Below, piece by piece: positions 51,744 through 63,177 of a DNA stretch of 64,000 bases (the stretch's first letter is position 1; each line of letters starts with the position of its first letter). Origin of the DNA: Chionis minor. Its lineage: Eukaryota; Chordata; Aves; Charadriiformes; Chionididae. The stretch is from positions 62,303 through 126,302 of the forward strand of contig VZSF01002028.1 in the NCBI GenBank assembly GCA_013398295.1, read 5' to 3'. The translations under genes were made by a program, and so were the position numbers. Under the pieces are notes generated by a model. That model was given only the letters and a program-made list of their open reading frames with translations, was not told the origin of the DNA and made no database searches.

Positions 51744-53714
51744 CCTTGCAGGAAAGTTGAATCATCTGGACTTCATTATGGCATTATCCATGCGCACATG
51801 CTGAAAATCGCTTCCGACACTTCGCCCCTGCAGCCAGCCGTGCCAAGTTATCCGTGCCGGAGCAGCGCAGCCCCGGCGGTGGGGTTTAGCGAGGCTCAGG
51901 TTTTACCCCATCTCGCAGCCTCTGCCGAGCTCGGCTCCGCCGGGGATGTGCCACGGAACAAGCCGGGTCAGGCACCTCAGGGATGTTTGTAAAATCAGGG
52001 GAGATGAACCCTAAAGGAGAGGGCACGCCATGTGTTTGGGGAGCAAAGTCAGCGGGGAATAAATCGGGCTGCCTGCAAGAAGTGATGCCTCAGGGAGGCA
52101 TAAAGCACGGCAGCAGCTGGGGCACGCGCGGCCGTCCCCGTGCAGGGACTCCGGCACGTTCTGTCTTCCCTGTGTTTATGCTGGTGATTGCGAGCTCTCC
52201 AGAGCATCATCAGGTTTTATGGCGTGTACGCATTATTAGTGCTTCACAAGTAAATAATGTCATATTTCACTGTTTATTGCTGAAAATGCACAGTAAAAGG
52301 CTAAAGCCTGAAAAGTGCAGAAAATAATTTATGTGGGAGGAATGAATTTCCCATCATGTCAAACCACTGCCGGAATTTATCACAGTGCCCTTCAATTTGG
52401 GTCTCTGTCCAACATTTTAAAGGTCTGTCTTTGTCATACCTGTAGGCTCAGGGAAGCTGAAAGTTACTGGGAAGAGTGGGAATTGCTGCTGGTGCTGGAG
52501 TCAGAGAGAGGAAAGCCTATGGTGGGGGCTCCAAGGGGCCCTCACCTCAGTTAACATGGAAAATTAATGGCACGATGGCCACCAGGAACCATCCTGGTGA
52601 AGGGATGAAATGGCAGGAGATTCACCATCAGCTCTGAGAGCTGCTGAGCTTCACGTTATTTCTGCAATTCTTGAAATGCATAAATCAGCACGGAGGTGGA
52701 TGAGGGCTGCTGGCTGAACTGTTTGTAATGATCAATAGCTCTTAATTAGGGTCTGATTATCAGTCTTCACTCAGACACTCAGCACCAGTAACTCAAATCA
52801 CAGATGTAAGGATTTCTAAGGTGTATAAGGAATACAGGATGAAGCCGTGAAACTTCGGAAAAGGTTTTGAAACTATTTCCTCTACCGCTACTTTTTCCAT
52901 GAGAACCTGCCACGCTGCTGGGCAGGAGCATTGACCTAAAGGAGTAATTGTGTTTTAAAGCTACTATTTCTGTCCTTGCCGTTTATATGCGTCTTGTCAG
53001 AATTGCACCTGAATTCACCTCCGAGGCGTTGGTACCAGCCAGCGTGGAACTACAGCTGGAGCTCTCGATGAGATGACGCGGAGCTATTTTCCAAAATACA
53101 CTTCTCTCTAAATTAAAAGAGCAGCAGGAACAGCCTGCAAGTCTTGGGGCAGCACAAGTGTCCTTGCTGCAGAGATAAGCTCTCTGCTCCTCAAAGCACC
53201 CAAAAGATTTGGGACTTTGGGGCTGGAGATGCTACCAGCAGCGAAGCCATTTCTTTGTACGTACGGCCAGGGTGCTTCCTGACGGGGAGGTGGAGCTGGT
53301 ACGGATAGGTCAAAACCTAGAGGGACACAAAATTGCATAAAAGCACATAAGGCTCATATAAAAGTCCCCTGGTTTGGAGAGATTAGGCGCATGGTTTTTT
53401 GGGACTGGTGGTGGAAATTTTTCTGGTGGGACCCATCCTCTCCCACACCTCCGTTAGGGATTTCCAGGCTCAGAGATTTGAAATACCATCACATAGACTA
53501 ATAAGTGGTTAAATACTCGACGAGACAAACTGCATGGGCAAATAGGGCAGAGAGAGGTCAGAAATTGTGTCATCATGAAGGACCTACTCGTCCAAGTTTC
53601 TGAGTTCAGATAAGCCAATTCCAGGGATTTTTTGACACAAGTCCATGCTACTGGGTACCTTCAAACTCATTTGAACTCTTGACTCACTTCCAGCCTGCAA
53701 TAGAGATGATACAA

Positions 53715-53752
53715 GGGGGTTTTTTTGGGTTTTTTTTGTTTTTTTTTTTTTT
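53715..53752. repeat. G/T-rich homopolymer tract
   Basis: GGGGG followed by T runs interrupted by GGG and a single G. Simple repeat, length probably variable. Confidence 0.85.
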
Positions 53753-56700
53753 ACAGTGTAACTATCTTAACACAAATGGATACCAAAAAGGACTTATCAC
53801 AGAGTGATTCAAACAACAGCCTGTATAGCTGAGATGACCTAAATGCCCGTGCGTTTCGCTCACGTAAGATAATTTTACGGGTGGGTTCTCAAAATAATCC
53901 CATTTACTTTTAACAAAAAAAAAGACCTGACTTAAAGCTGAAACTTTAGACCCTGAGGAAATGCTATTTAGAAAACAAACAAGGAAAAGGTTGTATCAGG
54001 AGGCACTGACACGTGATATGAAAATAACCTCACGAAAATCCTTTTCTAGCATTACAGGTACCGGGGAGCAGACCAGCAGCTGACCAGAGGGAGGGGGGGT
54101 GAGGGAACAGCAATTTGGAAACACTCATATTCAGGGGAAATGCATTAAAAAACCCCCCCCAACTATCTTTGTTATCGTGTACAGCCCTTTCCATAAACCT
54201 CCACGCACGACAGCCCTGATATCAACCGCTTTTGCACGTCTTCATCATGAGAGGTGGGCTCATCTTCTCCTGGTCCACCAAAGAGCAATAAAGAAAGCAA
54301 ACCCCCCCAGGCAGAGGATGGGAAGGCAAGTGGTCTGTGGTCTAAAAGCACACTGAGAAAGGATTCTGGTTTCTTCTACCCCAAACACTTGAGTCTCATG
54401 ATCGTTACTAACCAGCGTAACTACAGCCACGGTGGAGCTGAAGCTGCAGGTCACCCTGTGGAAAGCAACAGCGGTGACAGGGACGACGACTGAAGACATT
54501 ACGTTATTCCTGCTTTAGGCACAATCTCATGCAGTGCTTTGCATAACAAAATCCTGATACTCCGGGCGAACAATTTGATTTGTCACCCTTTAAAAGATCC
54601 GTCGCTTTGAATGAGTCAAATGCGCTGACTTCACCGGGCTGTGACACGCCAAAGCAGAAGTTTGCTTGGGCAATGACGTGGGCAGACGCTTCTTGGAATG
54701 ACTTTGCCAAAATTATGGGGTAAGAAAGCAGCACTTGCAGGCAGCTGCCCCATCAAGCTACCCTGCCTACAATATCCAGGGAAGAACATGATCTTCTTAC
54801 ACCTTGTATTGGAAATATCTCTCTTCTAGTTTATATTTGTCCAGGATTGTTGTTGCTGCTCCCTTGTGGGACATAACCCTGTCTTTCATTGCGTCGTAGG
54901 TAAGAAGTCATGTGCAGAGCTAGCAGGATGCTTTATTTTTTCTAACTCCTTTTATAAGGTTAGAGTGAGAGAACCTCAAACAGACATTTGTATTGGATTG
55001 GGCAAAAGAATGCAGTGCTCAGAGTTAATTAGCTATCCAGACAGCATATAGCTTTTGTAGCTGTCATTTCTTAGAATGAAAAGGAATATAATGACATATT
55101 GTAAAGATTATGAAGGAAGATTGGTATGTATCAGGGATATTACTTTAACTGAAAAACATCAGAAAAATGTCCCAGTTTCTGTGTAGTTCCAAAGCTCAGT
55201 ATATGGAACAAAACATCCAGGGGAATTAATTACTTTTTTGTTGAGGTTTTTTGTGCGCTTTTTAAATCCCAAGGAAATCTGCGAGCAGGAGGGTATCAGT
55301 CATCTATACACAGAACTGCATAAAGTATCATTAGAGACCCCTCCAAATACATTGATTTTTTTATCCAGCAGTGGTGTATCAATATTTTAACCACTGACAA
55401 CAAAATGTAGCCTTCATTATGAAGTATTTTCCTGTGGGTAACTAAACAACTCTGTATCCGGGAAAATAAATAGTTGCCTCCCCACGTCTTCTGCCTATGT
55501 AGAAAGTGAACTCCTCGCACTGCTCTGGCAGAGGAGCGTTGCTAAATTTAATGTATTGCTCCCTCCTCCCACCAGCAGCTGTCTTATCTAGCCCCATTTT
55601 ACATTATCTGAGCTTTTTTTCTTTCCTTTAACCCCATGATGGGAAGACTCCTGAGCTTTCCTGGCCAGGACTGCGCTATTTTCCAGCCTAGCATTTATTT
55701 GTGGCTGGGTTATACCCATTTGTGTCTGCGCCAACATCATAATTTGATTAAATAGCTCTTCTACCCGGCATTTATCTCACAGCAACCACTCTTCCAGTCC
55801 AGCTATCAGGTAGCTAGACTAAACAAACAAAGGTTTTTGGGGGCACATCTCCAAGGGGGCGAGAATTGCCACCAATATGCTGGATGCCCCTAATTGGACC
55901 CCAGTGAGCCAGTTCGTTCGAGCACTGGGCTGCTCTGAATTGGGCACAGAAATGAGCTTCCATCCCAGAATATCTTATGGCCAGAACATATAATAGTATA
56001 CCTTGCACTCCAAAATCATTGTGGTTTGTTTTATTTTTTCTCCACCTCCTACCTGGTTGATTTATTCCAAGCATCATTTTTAATGTAGCTGTTCAGCCAG
56101 TTGGGTGTAAAGTCTGTTCCTGCAAGTCTGTTGGCATATAACTGGCTGATAATATTAGCAATGTTGACTTAAAAAGGAGGTTAGACACAGACTGCGTTGA
56201 AGGCCCTGAGGTCTTCCACTGGTCTTTCATTAATATGTCCTCTTGAAAAAGAGCGCCTTAGTTTTAAGCTTATTTTTGTTTATGCTTCCACTTAACGTTA
56301 AACTAAATGAATGTGTTGTGTTCAGCCCAAGGTAATTTTACTCTTACTGTTCTTCTAGAATATCTTAAATTACTTATCAACACTGAAGCTCAACCAGTTC
56401 CACTGCTTGCCAGTTTGGTGTTTCTCCAGTACGGAAATCTGTCTCCCACACAGAGATTATCTGAGCTCTGCATGATTGGTAGCATTTTTTACAACCTCTA
56501 TGTAGAGAGTTTAAAGTACTTCGTAACGATACAACTCCCCAGCAATAATTATATCCCAAGTAGCACTGCAAAGTCTCTACTGCAATGGGTCCAGAATCTA
56601 AAACAAATCCCCCAAAGTACCTCAGGAGGACCTCTTTCATGATCGTACTGAAAAGTGGCTTCGACCTAAACATTCAGGCTTATCCAGCCTGGCTCTCCCT

Positions 56701-58000
56701 ATGCCCGTGCAGTCCTTTTCATCACCAACACAAAATGCTCCCTGCTGTGGCTTTCCCCCCTCCCCCCTCCCCGATAGCTCTTTCCCTTCTGAACTGCTCT
56801 TTCTTCTCCACAGCTGTGCCCCACTCATAATTGCTGTTCCACAGTGTTTTTCTTACCCTACATCATTCGGTTTCACAGCTTGTGGAAGAAATACACGTTC
56901 TTCCATTTTACTCCCCAGCCCCCAGTCATTATTATACAAGAAATCCCTCCTTCCTTCACACCTTGTTCACAACTTGGATTAGGAGCAGTCCTTTCATTAC
57001 ACTGCAAATACAACGCGGGGTTATTTTGCTTTCCTGAAAGCCATTAATCCATTAATCTGAGCTACTTAGGGGCATTAGAAATGGAAAAGCAGCTCAGTTC
57101 TCTTCTGAATTTGCTGCAAACTTTGGCTTTTTAAACCTCTCACCCTCAGGCTGGGGCTGTCCTGGAAGCACGGTGGCAACACGGGAGTTACCCTACAGTG
57201 CAGCAGCCTAAACGACAAGGGTGAGCATTGCGTGTCCACCATGCACCACATGTCATGTGTGACGTTGTCACCCACAAATGGGACTAGCTGTGTCACTAGC
57301 AGGGTGTTCCCACAGGTATCATTGCACCTCCATCAGGACTTACACCTTCTCCTGCCCCTCAGCTGCGTGACTCTGCTCCAGACCAGGGTGGTCGCTCACC
57401 AAAACCCATGATGGGATGCAGTGCACTTCAAAACATCCAGGAGAAGCAGAGGAATGGCCTAGAAGCCCATGGTGGTAAGGGATAGAGACACATCTAAAGG
57501 ACTTGGATTAGGGTGAAGGGACAATACAGACGGCTCAGTGCAGCTGCATCCAGACAGGCAGAGACCTCAGCTGGGAAGGGTGAAGGTAGGCTGGGTCTTG
57601 GACATGTGGTTCTCCTCCTTCCCACCACTTCTGTGATGCGTGGTTCGGCCTTGGCTGAAGGTAATGCCAAAGAGCTGATGTTTCTCCTCCCTTCCAGAGA
57701 CAGAGGACAGGAGGAGAAGCCTTCCCCAGGCTCTCCTCTGAAAGTGCCCAAGCCGCCTCTCAAACACAACCTCCCATCTAGCAGTTTAGGAGGCACCGCA
57801 GCCTGAAGTTGGAGGTTTACAGGTTTACCGTAGGGCAAGATAGGGCACAAACCCAAATCTGAGCTGGACTTACACGTTCAGATTACTGACATCATTTGTT
57901 CCTGGGTCATTGGCTTTACTCTGGCATAGATCAACCACATGGGTTTGTTTGTTGGTTTGTTTTGTTTATCTATCAGCTTTCTCAAGGGCATGGTGGGTTT

Positions 58001-58018
58001 GTGTGTGTGTGTGTGTGT
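58001..58018. repeat. (GT)9 microsatellite
   Basis: Nine perfect GT units in the 5' flank of CYP3A. Confidence 0.9.
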
Positions 58019-58494
58019 TTGAAATCCATAGGCACAGTCCATTTACCAGAGATCATAAGACCCCAATGCAAGACCAGCAACAAAACTTTGTACCTATCTG
58101 GTTTTTTACAAGTTTTTAAGAGTCTACCCTTAAAAATGACCCAACCAGGACAAGGATTGAGGTTTATTTTTACCGAGGATGGAGAGCCCTACAGCAATCC
58201 TATTTCATGAAAGAACTGTATTAACCTGTTTCCCAACATGATGAGTCAGGAACATTTGGTGCCCGGTAAATTCAGATTTCAAGGCTATGTCTTAATGTGC
58301 AAAGGGGAACCCTGGAAAAAACAATCACTGCTCCTGAATGGGAAAGCACCTATTTAATCACATGCTCTTTCAACATCTCTTGATGTCAAATCAAGCAAGG
58401 TAGGACCTGACATAGACTTGTATAACTATGTCATGAACTTGCCTGTTCGTGTCAAACTAAACTAGACTGTGTTTATTACAAAATAATCTGCAAC

Positions 58495-58537
58495 TGACTT
58501 GTCTCTGAAGGTCAGAGCAAAGGCCAGGCAAAGGTGA
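58495..58537 (+). promoter_or_regulatory. Cluster of nuclear-receptor half-sites upstream of CYP3A
   Basis: The segment reads TGACTT, 8 nt, AGGTCA, 6 nt, AGGCCA, 5 nt, AGGTGA. This is an everted pair with 8-nt spacing followed by two direct repeats with 6- and 5-nt spacing. PXR/CXR and CAR heterodimers with RXR induce vertebrate CYP3A genes through direct and everted repeats of AGGTCA-like hexamers. Position about 1.25 kb upstream of the CYP3A start codon fits an inducible enhancer. Only one hexamer is a perfect consensus, so the site is a candidate only. Confidence 0.3.
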
Positions 58538-59639
58538 AATGAGATACAAATTCTGCTGAGATAAGTCAGTTGATGACTCTCAGAACGTCTCCTATCACCA
58601 CGTGGACTGCGTCCACTTATCAGTCAACTCAGCATCAATCACAGCAACGTCCTTGGAGACACAAGGCATTTGATGTGCTAAATATTTGTAACACCCAGTT
58701 ATTTGTAGCCAGTGCAGTCAGTAACCTCCCTTTTGAATATCGCAGCTCTGCCAATAGGAAGGGATTTACTCATTTTAGAGTGTAAATGAAGCCCTAAAGG
58801 TGCTGTGGTTTGCACATCTGTGCAAATACACAGCCTCCTGCCCTAACATTATGGCCACTAGTAAACACCATCCAAATAGCCCAGCTTTCTCCATCATCAT
58901 AATCTTCTCTTAGCACATCCATAGCTCTGGGATGCTATTCCTTTTGTGCACCATCCTTACAGGAGAAGCATTACAAAATGCATGTTTTCCCTTTGCTTGT
59001 GTCTTTTTGCCAACTGCTGCAAAAGGATGGATGCTCTTTTTATTCATGATCCATGAGCCGGTGTTTTAGAAATGATGGTACTTTAGCTGCTTACAGGTGT
59101 GGAACGACAGTATTTCTCTTACAAAACGCCTGGCTACAAGCCAGCAAACAAGGTGGCCGACTCCTAAAGCCTTTACAGGGAGCAAATTCCTGCTTTTGTT
59201 AGAAGCTGTTTCTGACCCACCACAGGCAGACGCAGGCAGCGCTTGCTCTTCACAGCACAAAAGAAAGATATTTTAAACAAAATCTCAAATTCTGCCCAAG
59301 TTAATTCAGCTGCCAGAAAAAATCTTGTCATAGAATATGTGAATAACCTTTTCACTTCTCTTTCCCTTTTGTAAACCAACTCTGACACCTGCTTTGGGAT
59401 TTACCTTTTCATTGTAACTTGCTTTTATTTATTTTGGTGTAGAAGCCCAGGAGCATTACTCAATAAGAAGTCAGTTATTACTTGCTGTTACAAGAGAGAC
59501 AGTAGCTGAAATGCCCAGCAACATATGTATTAAATAATTTGTATCTTAGACAGATCAACCAGGCGTTTATCTGTCCCATGAATCACGCTTTTCAGTTTAG
59601 CACACTTTGCTGCCTTTGCCTTCCACTCCTCCTTCACAA

Positions 59640-59767
59640 CAGAAGGACAGCCCCCAAATCATATGATTGGACACCAAAGATTGCACACTGAGAAATACTC
59701 CTATTTCCCACAGACCTGGGACAAACAAATCAAGACAGAACTCAAAGCCAACCAAAGAAGAACCAAA
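59640..59767 (+). promoter_or_regulatory. CYP3A: CYP3A proximal promoter and 5' UTR region
   Basis: The 128 bases before the start codon contain a weak TATA-like CATATGAT (about 59660-59667) immediately followed by an inverted CCAAT core (ATTGG), with no upstream ATG in the last 60 bases. If the TATA-like element works, transcription would start near 59690 and leave a leader of about 80 nt, similar to other CYP3A genes. The start site itself cannot be seen from sequence. Confidence 0.3.
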
Positions 59768-59838
59768 ATGAACATTCTTCCCTCCTTCTCTGTGGAGACG
59801 TGGGCCCTTTTACTTCTTTTCATAGCCCTCCTGGTATT
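59768..59838 (+). CDS. CYP3A: CYP3A exon 1 (signal anchor)
   Basis: The start codon has A at -3. The 71 coding bases give MNILPSFSVETWALLLLFIA followed by LLV and two bases of the next codon. A GTGAGT donor starts at 59839. The VETW-plus-leucine-rich pattern is the CYP3A N terminus (mammalian CYP3A4 has METW in the same place). It forms the uncleaved signal anchor that tethers the P450 in the ER membrane with its catalytic domain facing the cytosol. Both the length of 71 nt and the phase match mammalian CYP3A exon 1. CYP3A enzymes are haem monooxygenases that use electrons from NADPH-P450 reductase to oxidise steroids, bile acids and xenobiotics. The avian members are CYP3A37 and CYP3A80; which one this is cannot be settled from 72 residues. 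Confidence 0.93.
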
Positions 59839-60907
59839 GTGAGTAAAATATTCTTTATTGGTTCTTTGCTCATGCCACTTTCCTGTTCTTGCCTTTTTTC
59901 TTTTCCATGCAACTAGTTTGCCAAAGAGCAAACAGGTGGGTGTGATTTCCAGGTTTCCGGCCTCTAGCAAAGCTCTGGGAAGTAGCAGAGGAATCTAAAG
60001 ATCAAACAGACGCGTGATCTTACTCCCAAGGTTTGGAGTGTTCCCATGCACTGTTACTGTCTTGCTGCTAAGCATCAGAGCAATAATTGGATAATAATGG
60101 TGCCAGGCATTCATTACCAGCAGCGTGCTGGCTTCAGTGAGGATCGTTATCCGTTAGGTTATTTTCCAGAGAAACACAGCCTAGGGGAGGCTGTGCCTCC
60201 CTGCCCGAGGTAGCCCTGTGGAGGGGGAGCAGGCAGTAAATGATGGTTCTGTATGACATGCAAAGGTGGAAAGCAGCAGAAAGGTGGAAGGCACCAGAAA
60301 AAGAGTATTCACGGGCTCAGTTCTCACTCTTCCTGACTCCTTCCATAGTGCCCAGGTAAGATGCTCCACTCATGGGCACCTGGACCAGGAGGGATGCTTT
60401 GCAGGACTCAGATTTGCCAGTCCCGTGCCTGTCCCCCCAAGCCCGTCCTTGCCAGGGGAAGAAACGAAGCCCAGAACAAGGTCATCTCCCTGCCCCTGGC
60501 TTTTCAGACAAGCTCCATCAGGCAGAAATGCACGCCGCTGCTTCACAGGAGCTGTGCTAGTGAGAAAATGCTTTCATCCGCTTTGCTGATGCCGTTCGGC
60601 GCTGCAGCATAGCAGGGCAGGCTGCAAACCCCCTTCTGCTGGGACATACAGTGTCTCCACTGGCAGCCCCTGCCAACACGGCTGGGCTGACAAACTTTGT
60701 AGCCTTGACAAGCCCTTAGGCAGAGACAGCATGTTGCTAGCCATAAACCTTAATGATTAATGTGGTGCACACCGGCACAATCCATTTGTCTGCCCTGGCA
60801 ATGCTCCAGCCGTGCCAGTTCAGTGAGCTCTGGAACTTTTAGCCCTGTTTTTCCAATCCTTTCCTGTGATTTGGATCACTCAAAAGCCTGTTTGGGGCAG
60901 ACTCTTT

Positions 60908-60970
60908 AAAAAAACAACAGACCAAACAACCCCAAAAAAACCAAAACCAACCCACAAAACCAACAACGCC
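60908..60970. repeat. A/C-rich low-complexity tract
   Basis: AACAA, CCAAAA and CCCAAA motifs over about 60 bases in CYP3A intron 1, nearly free of G and T on the plus strand. Confidence 0.75.
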
Positions 60971-61503
60971 ACCCTCATTATTAACCCAAACCCTCATATT
61001 TCAATAACTCTGTGGCCATTGAAGATCGCTGGTTACCAGGCTCCCACCTCCTGCAGCCACTTGCAATTTTGCTGTGGCAAAAGGGATGAAGCCCAGGTCT
61101 TTGTGCTCCGATATCTGAGCTAAACCAGAAATTTCACTGCCCGTTAGCACAGGGAGGTTGTTCAGATGCTTCTTGTCCATCTGGGGCAAGGCTGTTCCAG
61201 TTCACACAGGAAGGAATATCAGGCATTTCTGGTTCACGTCCATGGTGAGAAGAAGTAATGATTATTCTCTGGCTTTACACTGAATGGTCCTTCTCTGCCT
61301 GCAGAAAACTGTGTCATGTTTTAGTCGTAAGAGCATTAGACTGCATATTCTTGGCTGTGCTTCAAACAAATTAAGCTTAGCCTACGTTCCTATAGTGTTT
61401 CTGGGCTTTGTAAGCAGCCCAGCCCAGCATTTCCTGGTCCAGCCCCAGCTGCCCATAAACATTACAAATGAGAATCCACAAACATTTTATACTTAGTACT
61501 GAA

Positions 61504-61528
61504 TTAACCTTTTTTCAGAAAAGGTTAA
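61504..61528. repeat. 10-bp perfect inverted repeat
   Basis: TTAACCTTTT at 61504-61513 is the exact reverse complement of 61519-61528, around a 5-nt loop (TTCAG). It lies in CYP3A intron 1 and no function is assigned. Confidence 0.85.
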
Positions 61529-62596
61529 ACATTGACAAACTGAGCTCTGCGAAACCTTTCTGCACCTGTAGACGCTCCAGTCCCTGGTTTTTGCCTGCTC
61601 TGTTTGGACCATAAGATGGGGTCTGCTTTTGGGCTCTGGCAGAACGTGTGCTGGGGGGACTGATCTCACTTGGAGTCCCCCAGATTTAGGAAAGTATTAC
61701 TAGTTGGAAGGGAAACCTCCCTAAATCTCAGCCTAGACTTTGGTTTTTCAGCACAGCATCCCCCGGATGCTGGCTGAGCGGCTGCTGCCAGGCGGCCCAA
61801 AGAGGATCTCTGATAACATCCTTCTGCCAAACCTTTGCAGTTCCACATCCCTTCTGCAATGAACCGCTCGCTTGGGAAGCTGCAGCTACTCACTAAAAAC
61901 AAATATTTTGAGGAGCTCTTTCAACACAGCCAAAGACAAGCTTCAAAGGGCTGCAGCCCAGGCCCTTGTCGAGAAACAGAAGGCCCCGAGGTAGAAGTAA
62001 TAACTTTACAGCTGCCAAAAAGGGTGCTTCAGAGGAAAGAAATCTGCAAAGCTGTCAATAAAATCTAAAGAGAAAACCATCAAGACAAGACTTCCTGATG
62101 CACCACTGAGCTAATGCTGGGCTAAGGGGAGGGAGAACAATAAATGAAATTAAAGTACAGCTTGACAAAAGCCCTGTTTGGGACATCACTTCTGGGAATG
62201 CTTTGATTTCTCTTCAATAAAAACATGTAAGCTTGGTGTTCCTTCTTCCAGCTCCTTTTTCTGCCTCTCCTTTGGTTGGCAGTGAGCTCCTCTTTTGACT
62301 TCTGCTAAAGGCTTTAAGGTCCTGTATCCACCGGAGCACCTATGGCTCTAGGAAACAGCTGCTTTGACATCAAAGTGATCTCTCTGAAGCTCTGTGTGGC
62401 AGCACCAAGCCTTGCCATGTTTATTAAGTTTTTTTTTTTCAGGGTGATTTTGTGTTGGGCCACTTTTTTTTCCAGCTCCTGGACCAACTTCCTCCACTAC
62501 TTAGAGCCAAAGGGATGTTGCTGCAGTCTCTGGGTTTAGGAGATCTCGCAGCCCTGATGCCACGGTGACTTAACACTTGGCTTTTCTGTCCCACAG

Positions 62597-62690
62597 ATAT
62601 GGCACCTGGCCATTTGGTTTGTTCAAGAAGTTGGGTATCCCCGGCCCAAGACCTCTGCCTTTCTTCGGGACGTGCCTGGAATATCGCAAA
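62597..62690 (+). CDS. CYP3A: CYP3A exon 2 (proline-rich hinge)
   Basis: A pyrimidine-rich CCCACAG acceptor ends at 62596 and a GTGAGT donor starts at 62691, leaving 94 nt, the same length as mammalian CYP3A exon 2. Joined to exon 1, the first base completes a Leu codon, and the exon continues [20 protein letters not shown] and [11 protein letters not shown] (residues 25-55). [16 protein letters not shown] is a hallmark of the CYP3A subfamily. The basic KK followed by the IPGPRPLP proline hinge links the membrane anchor to the catalytic domain and is needed for correct P450 folding. The exon ends in phase 0. There are no stops or frame breaks. Confidence 0.97.
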
Positions 62691-62711
62691 GTGAGTGACT
62701 GAAGCCTTCCT

Positions 62712-62760
62712 AGCTCCAGAAATAGCTGCCAGAAATAGCTCCAGAAATACAGCTCTAGCT
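62712..62760. repeat. Short imperfect tandem repeat, 12-13 bp unit
   Basis: AGCTCCAGAAAT, AGCTGCCAGAAAT and AGCTCCAGAAAT stand head to tail, followed by a decayed copy, 20 bases into CYP3A intron 2. Confidence 0.75.
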
Positions 62761-63124
62761 AAACAGACAGGTGGCAATGATAAGTTATCTCCAAATGCCA
62801 AGCTCCGCTCCGACGTGCAGGTTGTGCAAAGGCCAGAGTGGGATAAGGGCTCGCTAACAGACTATGGGGCTCTGCATTTACAGCATCTCCAAACGAACAC
62901 TCATGGGTGGCTGATTTACAGCTGCCCTTTGCCAGCATCCTGGCAAACAGCTCGTTCACAAGCACGAAGTACGTTTGTGCTGTCCTCCGTGATGTTTTTG
63001 GAGAGGAAAACCCAGAAGGCAGCTCGGAACATCCGTTTACAGATCTTCCTCCCAACCCACCATCTCCAATGTCATCCCGTCCACTGCGTGCTCTCCCAGA
63101 TAATTTTTAAATTGCTTTCCACAG

Positions 63125-63177
63125 GGTTTCTTGGATTTTGACAATCAATGTTTCCAGAAATATGGGAAAGTCTGGGG
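63125..63177 (+). CDS. CYP3A: CYP3A exon 3
   Basis: The TTTCCACAG acceptor ends at 63124 and a GTGAGT donor starts at 63178. The 53-nt exon encodes GFLDFDNQCFQKYGKVWG (the last Gly is split, residues 56-73), corresponding to CYP3A4 GFCMFDMECHKKYGKVWG. The KYGKVWG motif is strongly conserved in CYP3A and lies at the start of the first beta sheet of the P450 fold. Exons 1-3 total 218 nt and keep a single open frame. Intron 2 is 434 nt. Exon 4 (expected to begin with the FYDG-type segment) and the haem-binding cysteine exon lie right of the window. Confidence 0.96.

Larger units (their letters stand above)
33557..59639. other. Intergenic region between FOXK1 and CYP3A
   Basis: About 26 kb between the two divergently oriented 5' ends. 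It starts with CpG-rich shore (to about 35.6 kb) and then becomes ordinary mixed-composition DNA with simple repeats, one CR1 fragment and some possible regulatory patches. The longest open frames (for example 216 codons at 37048-37698, minus strand) have no recognisable domain, no splice structure and no biased composition, so I do not call genes. A non-coding RNA or an unrecognised exon cannot be excluded. Confidence 0.6.
59839..62596 (+). other. CYP3A: CYP3A intron 1
   Basis: Consensus GTGAGT donor and a TTTTCTGTCCCACAG acceptor bound an intron of about 2.8 kb. It contains an A/C-rich simple repeat (60908-60970) and a 10-bp hairpin at 61504-61528. No additional exon was recognised. Confidence 0.9.

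Noticed and set aside
55571..55605. Short stretch resembling the 'ccccattttaca' block of MIR
   Set aside because: Only one block matches and the sequence on either side does not follow the element, so it is not called as a repeat.
56307..56642. 111-codon plus-strand frame with a hydrophobic, protein-like composition
   Set aside because: It looked most like real protein among the small frames, but I could not match it to CYP3A or any other family, and it has no splice signals tying it to the CYP3A gene 3 kb downstream.
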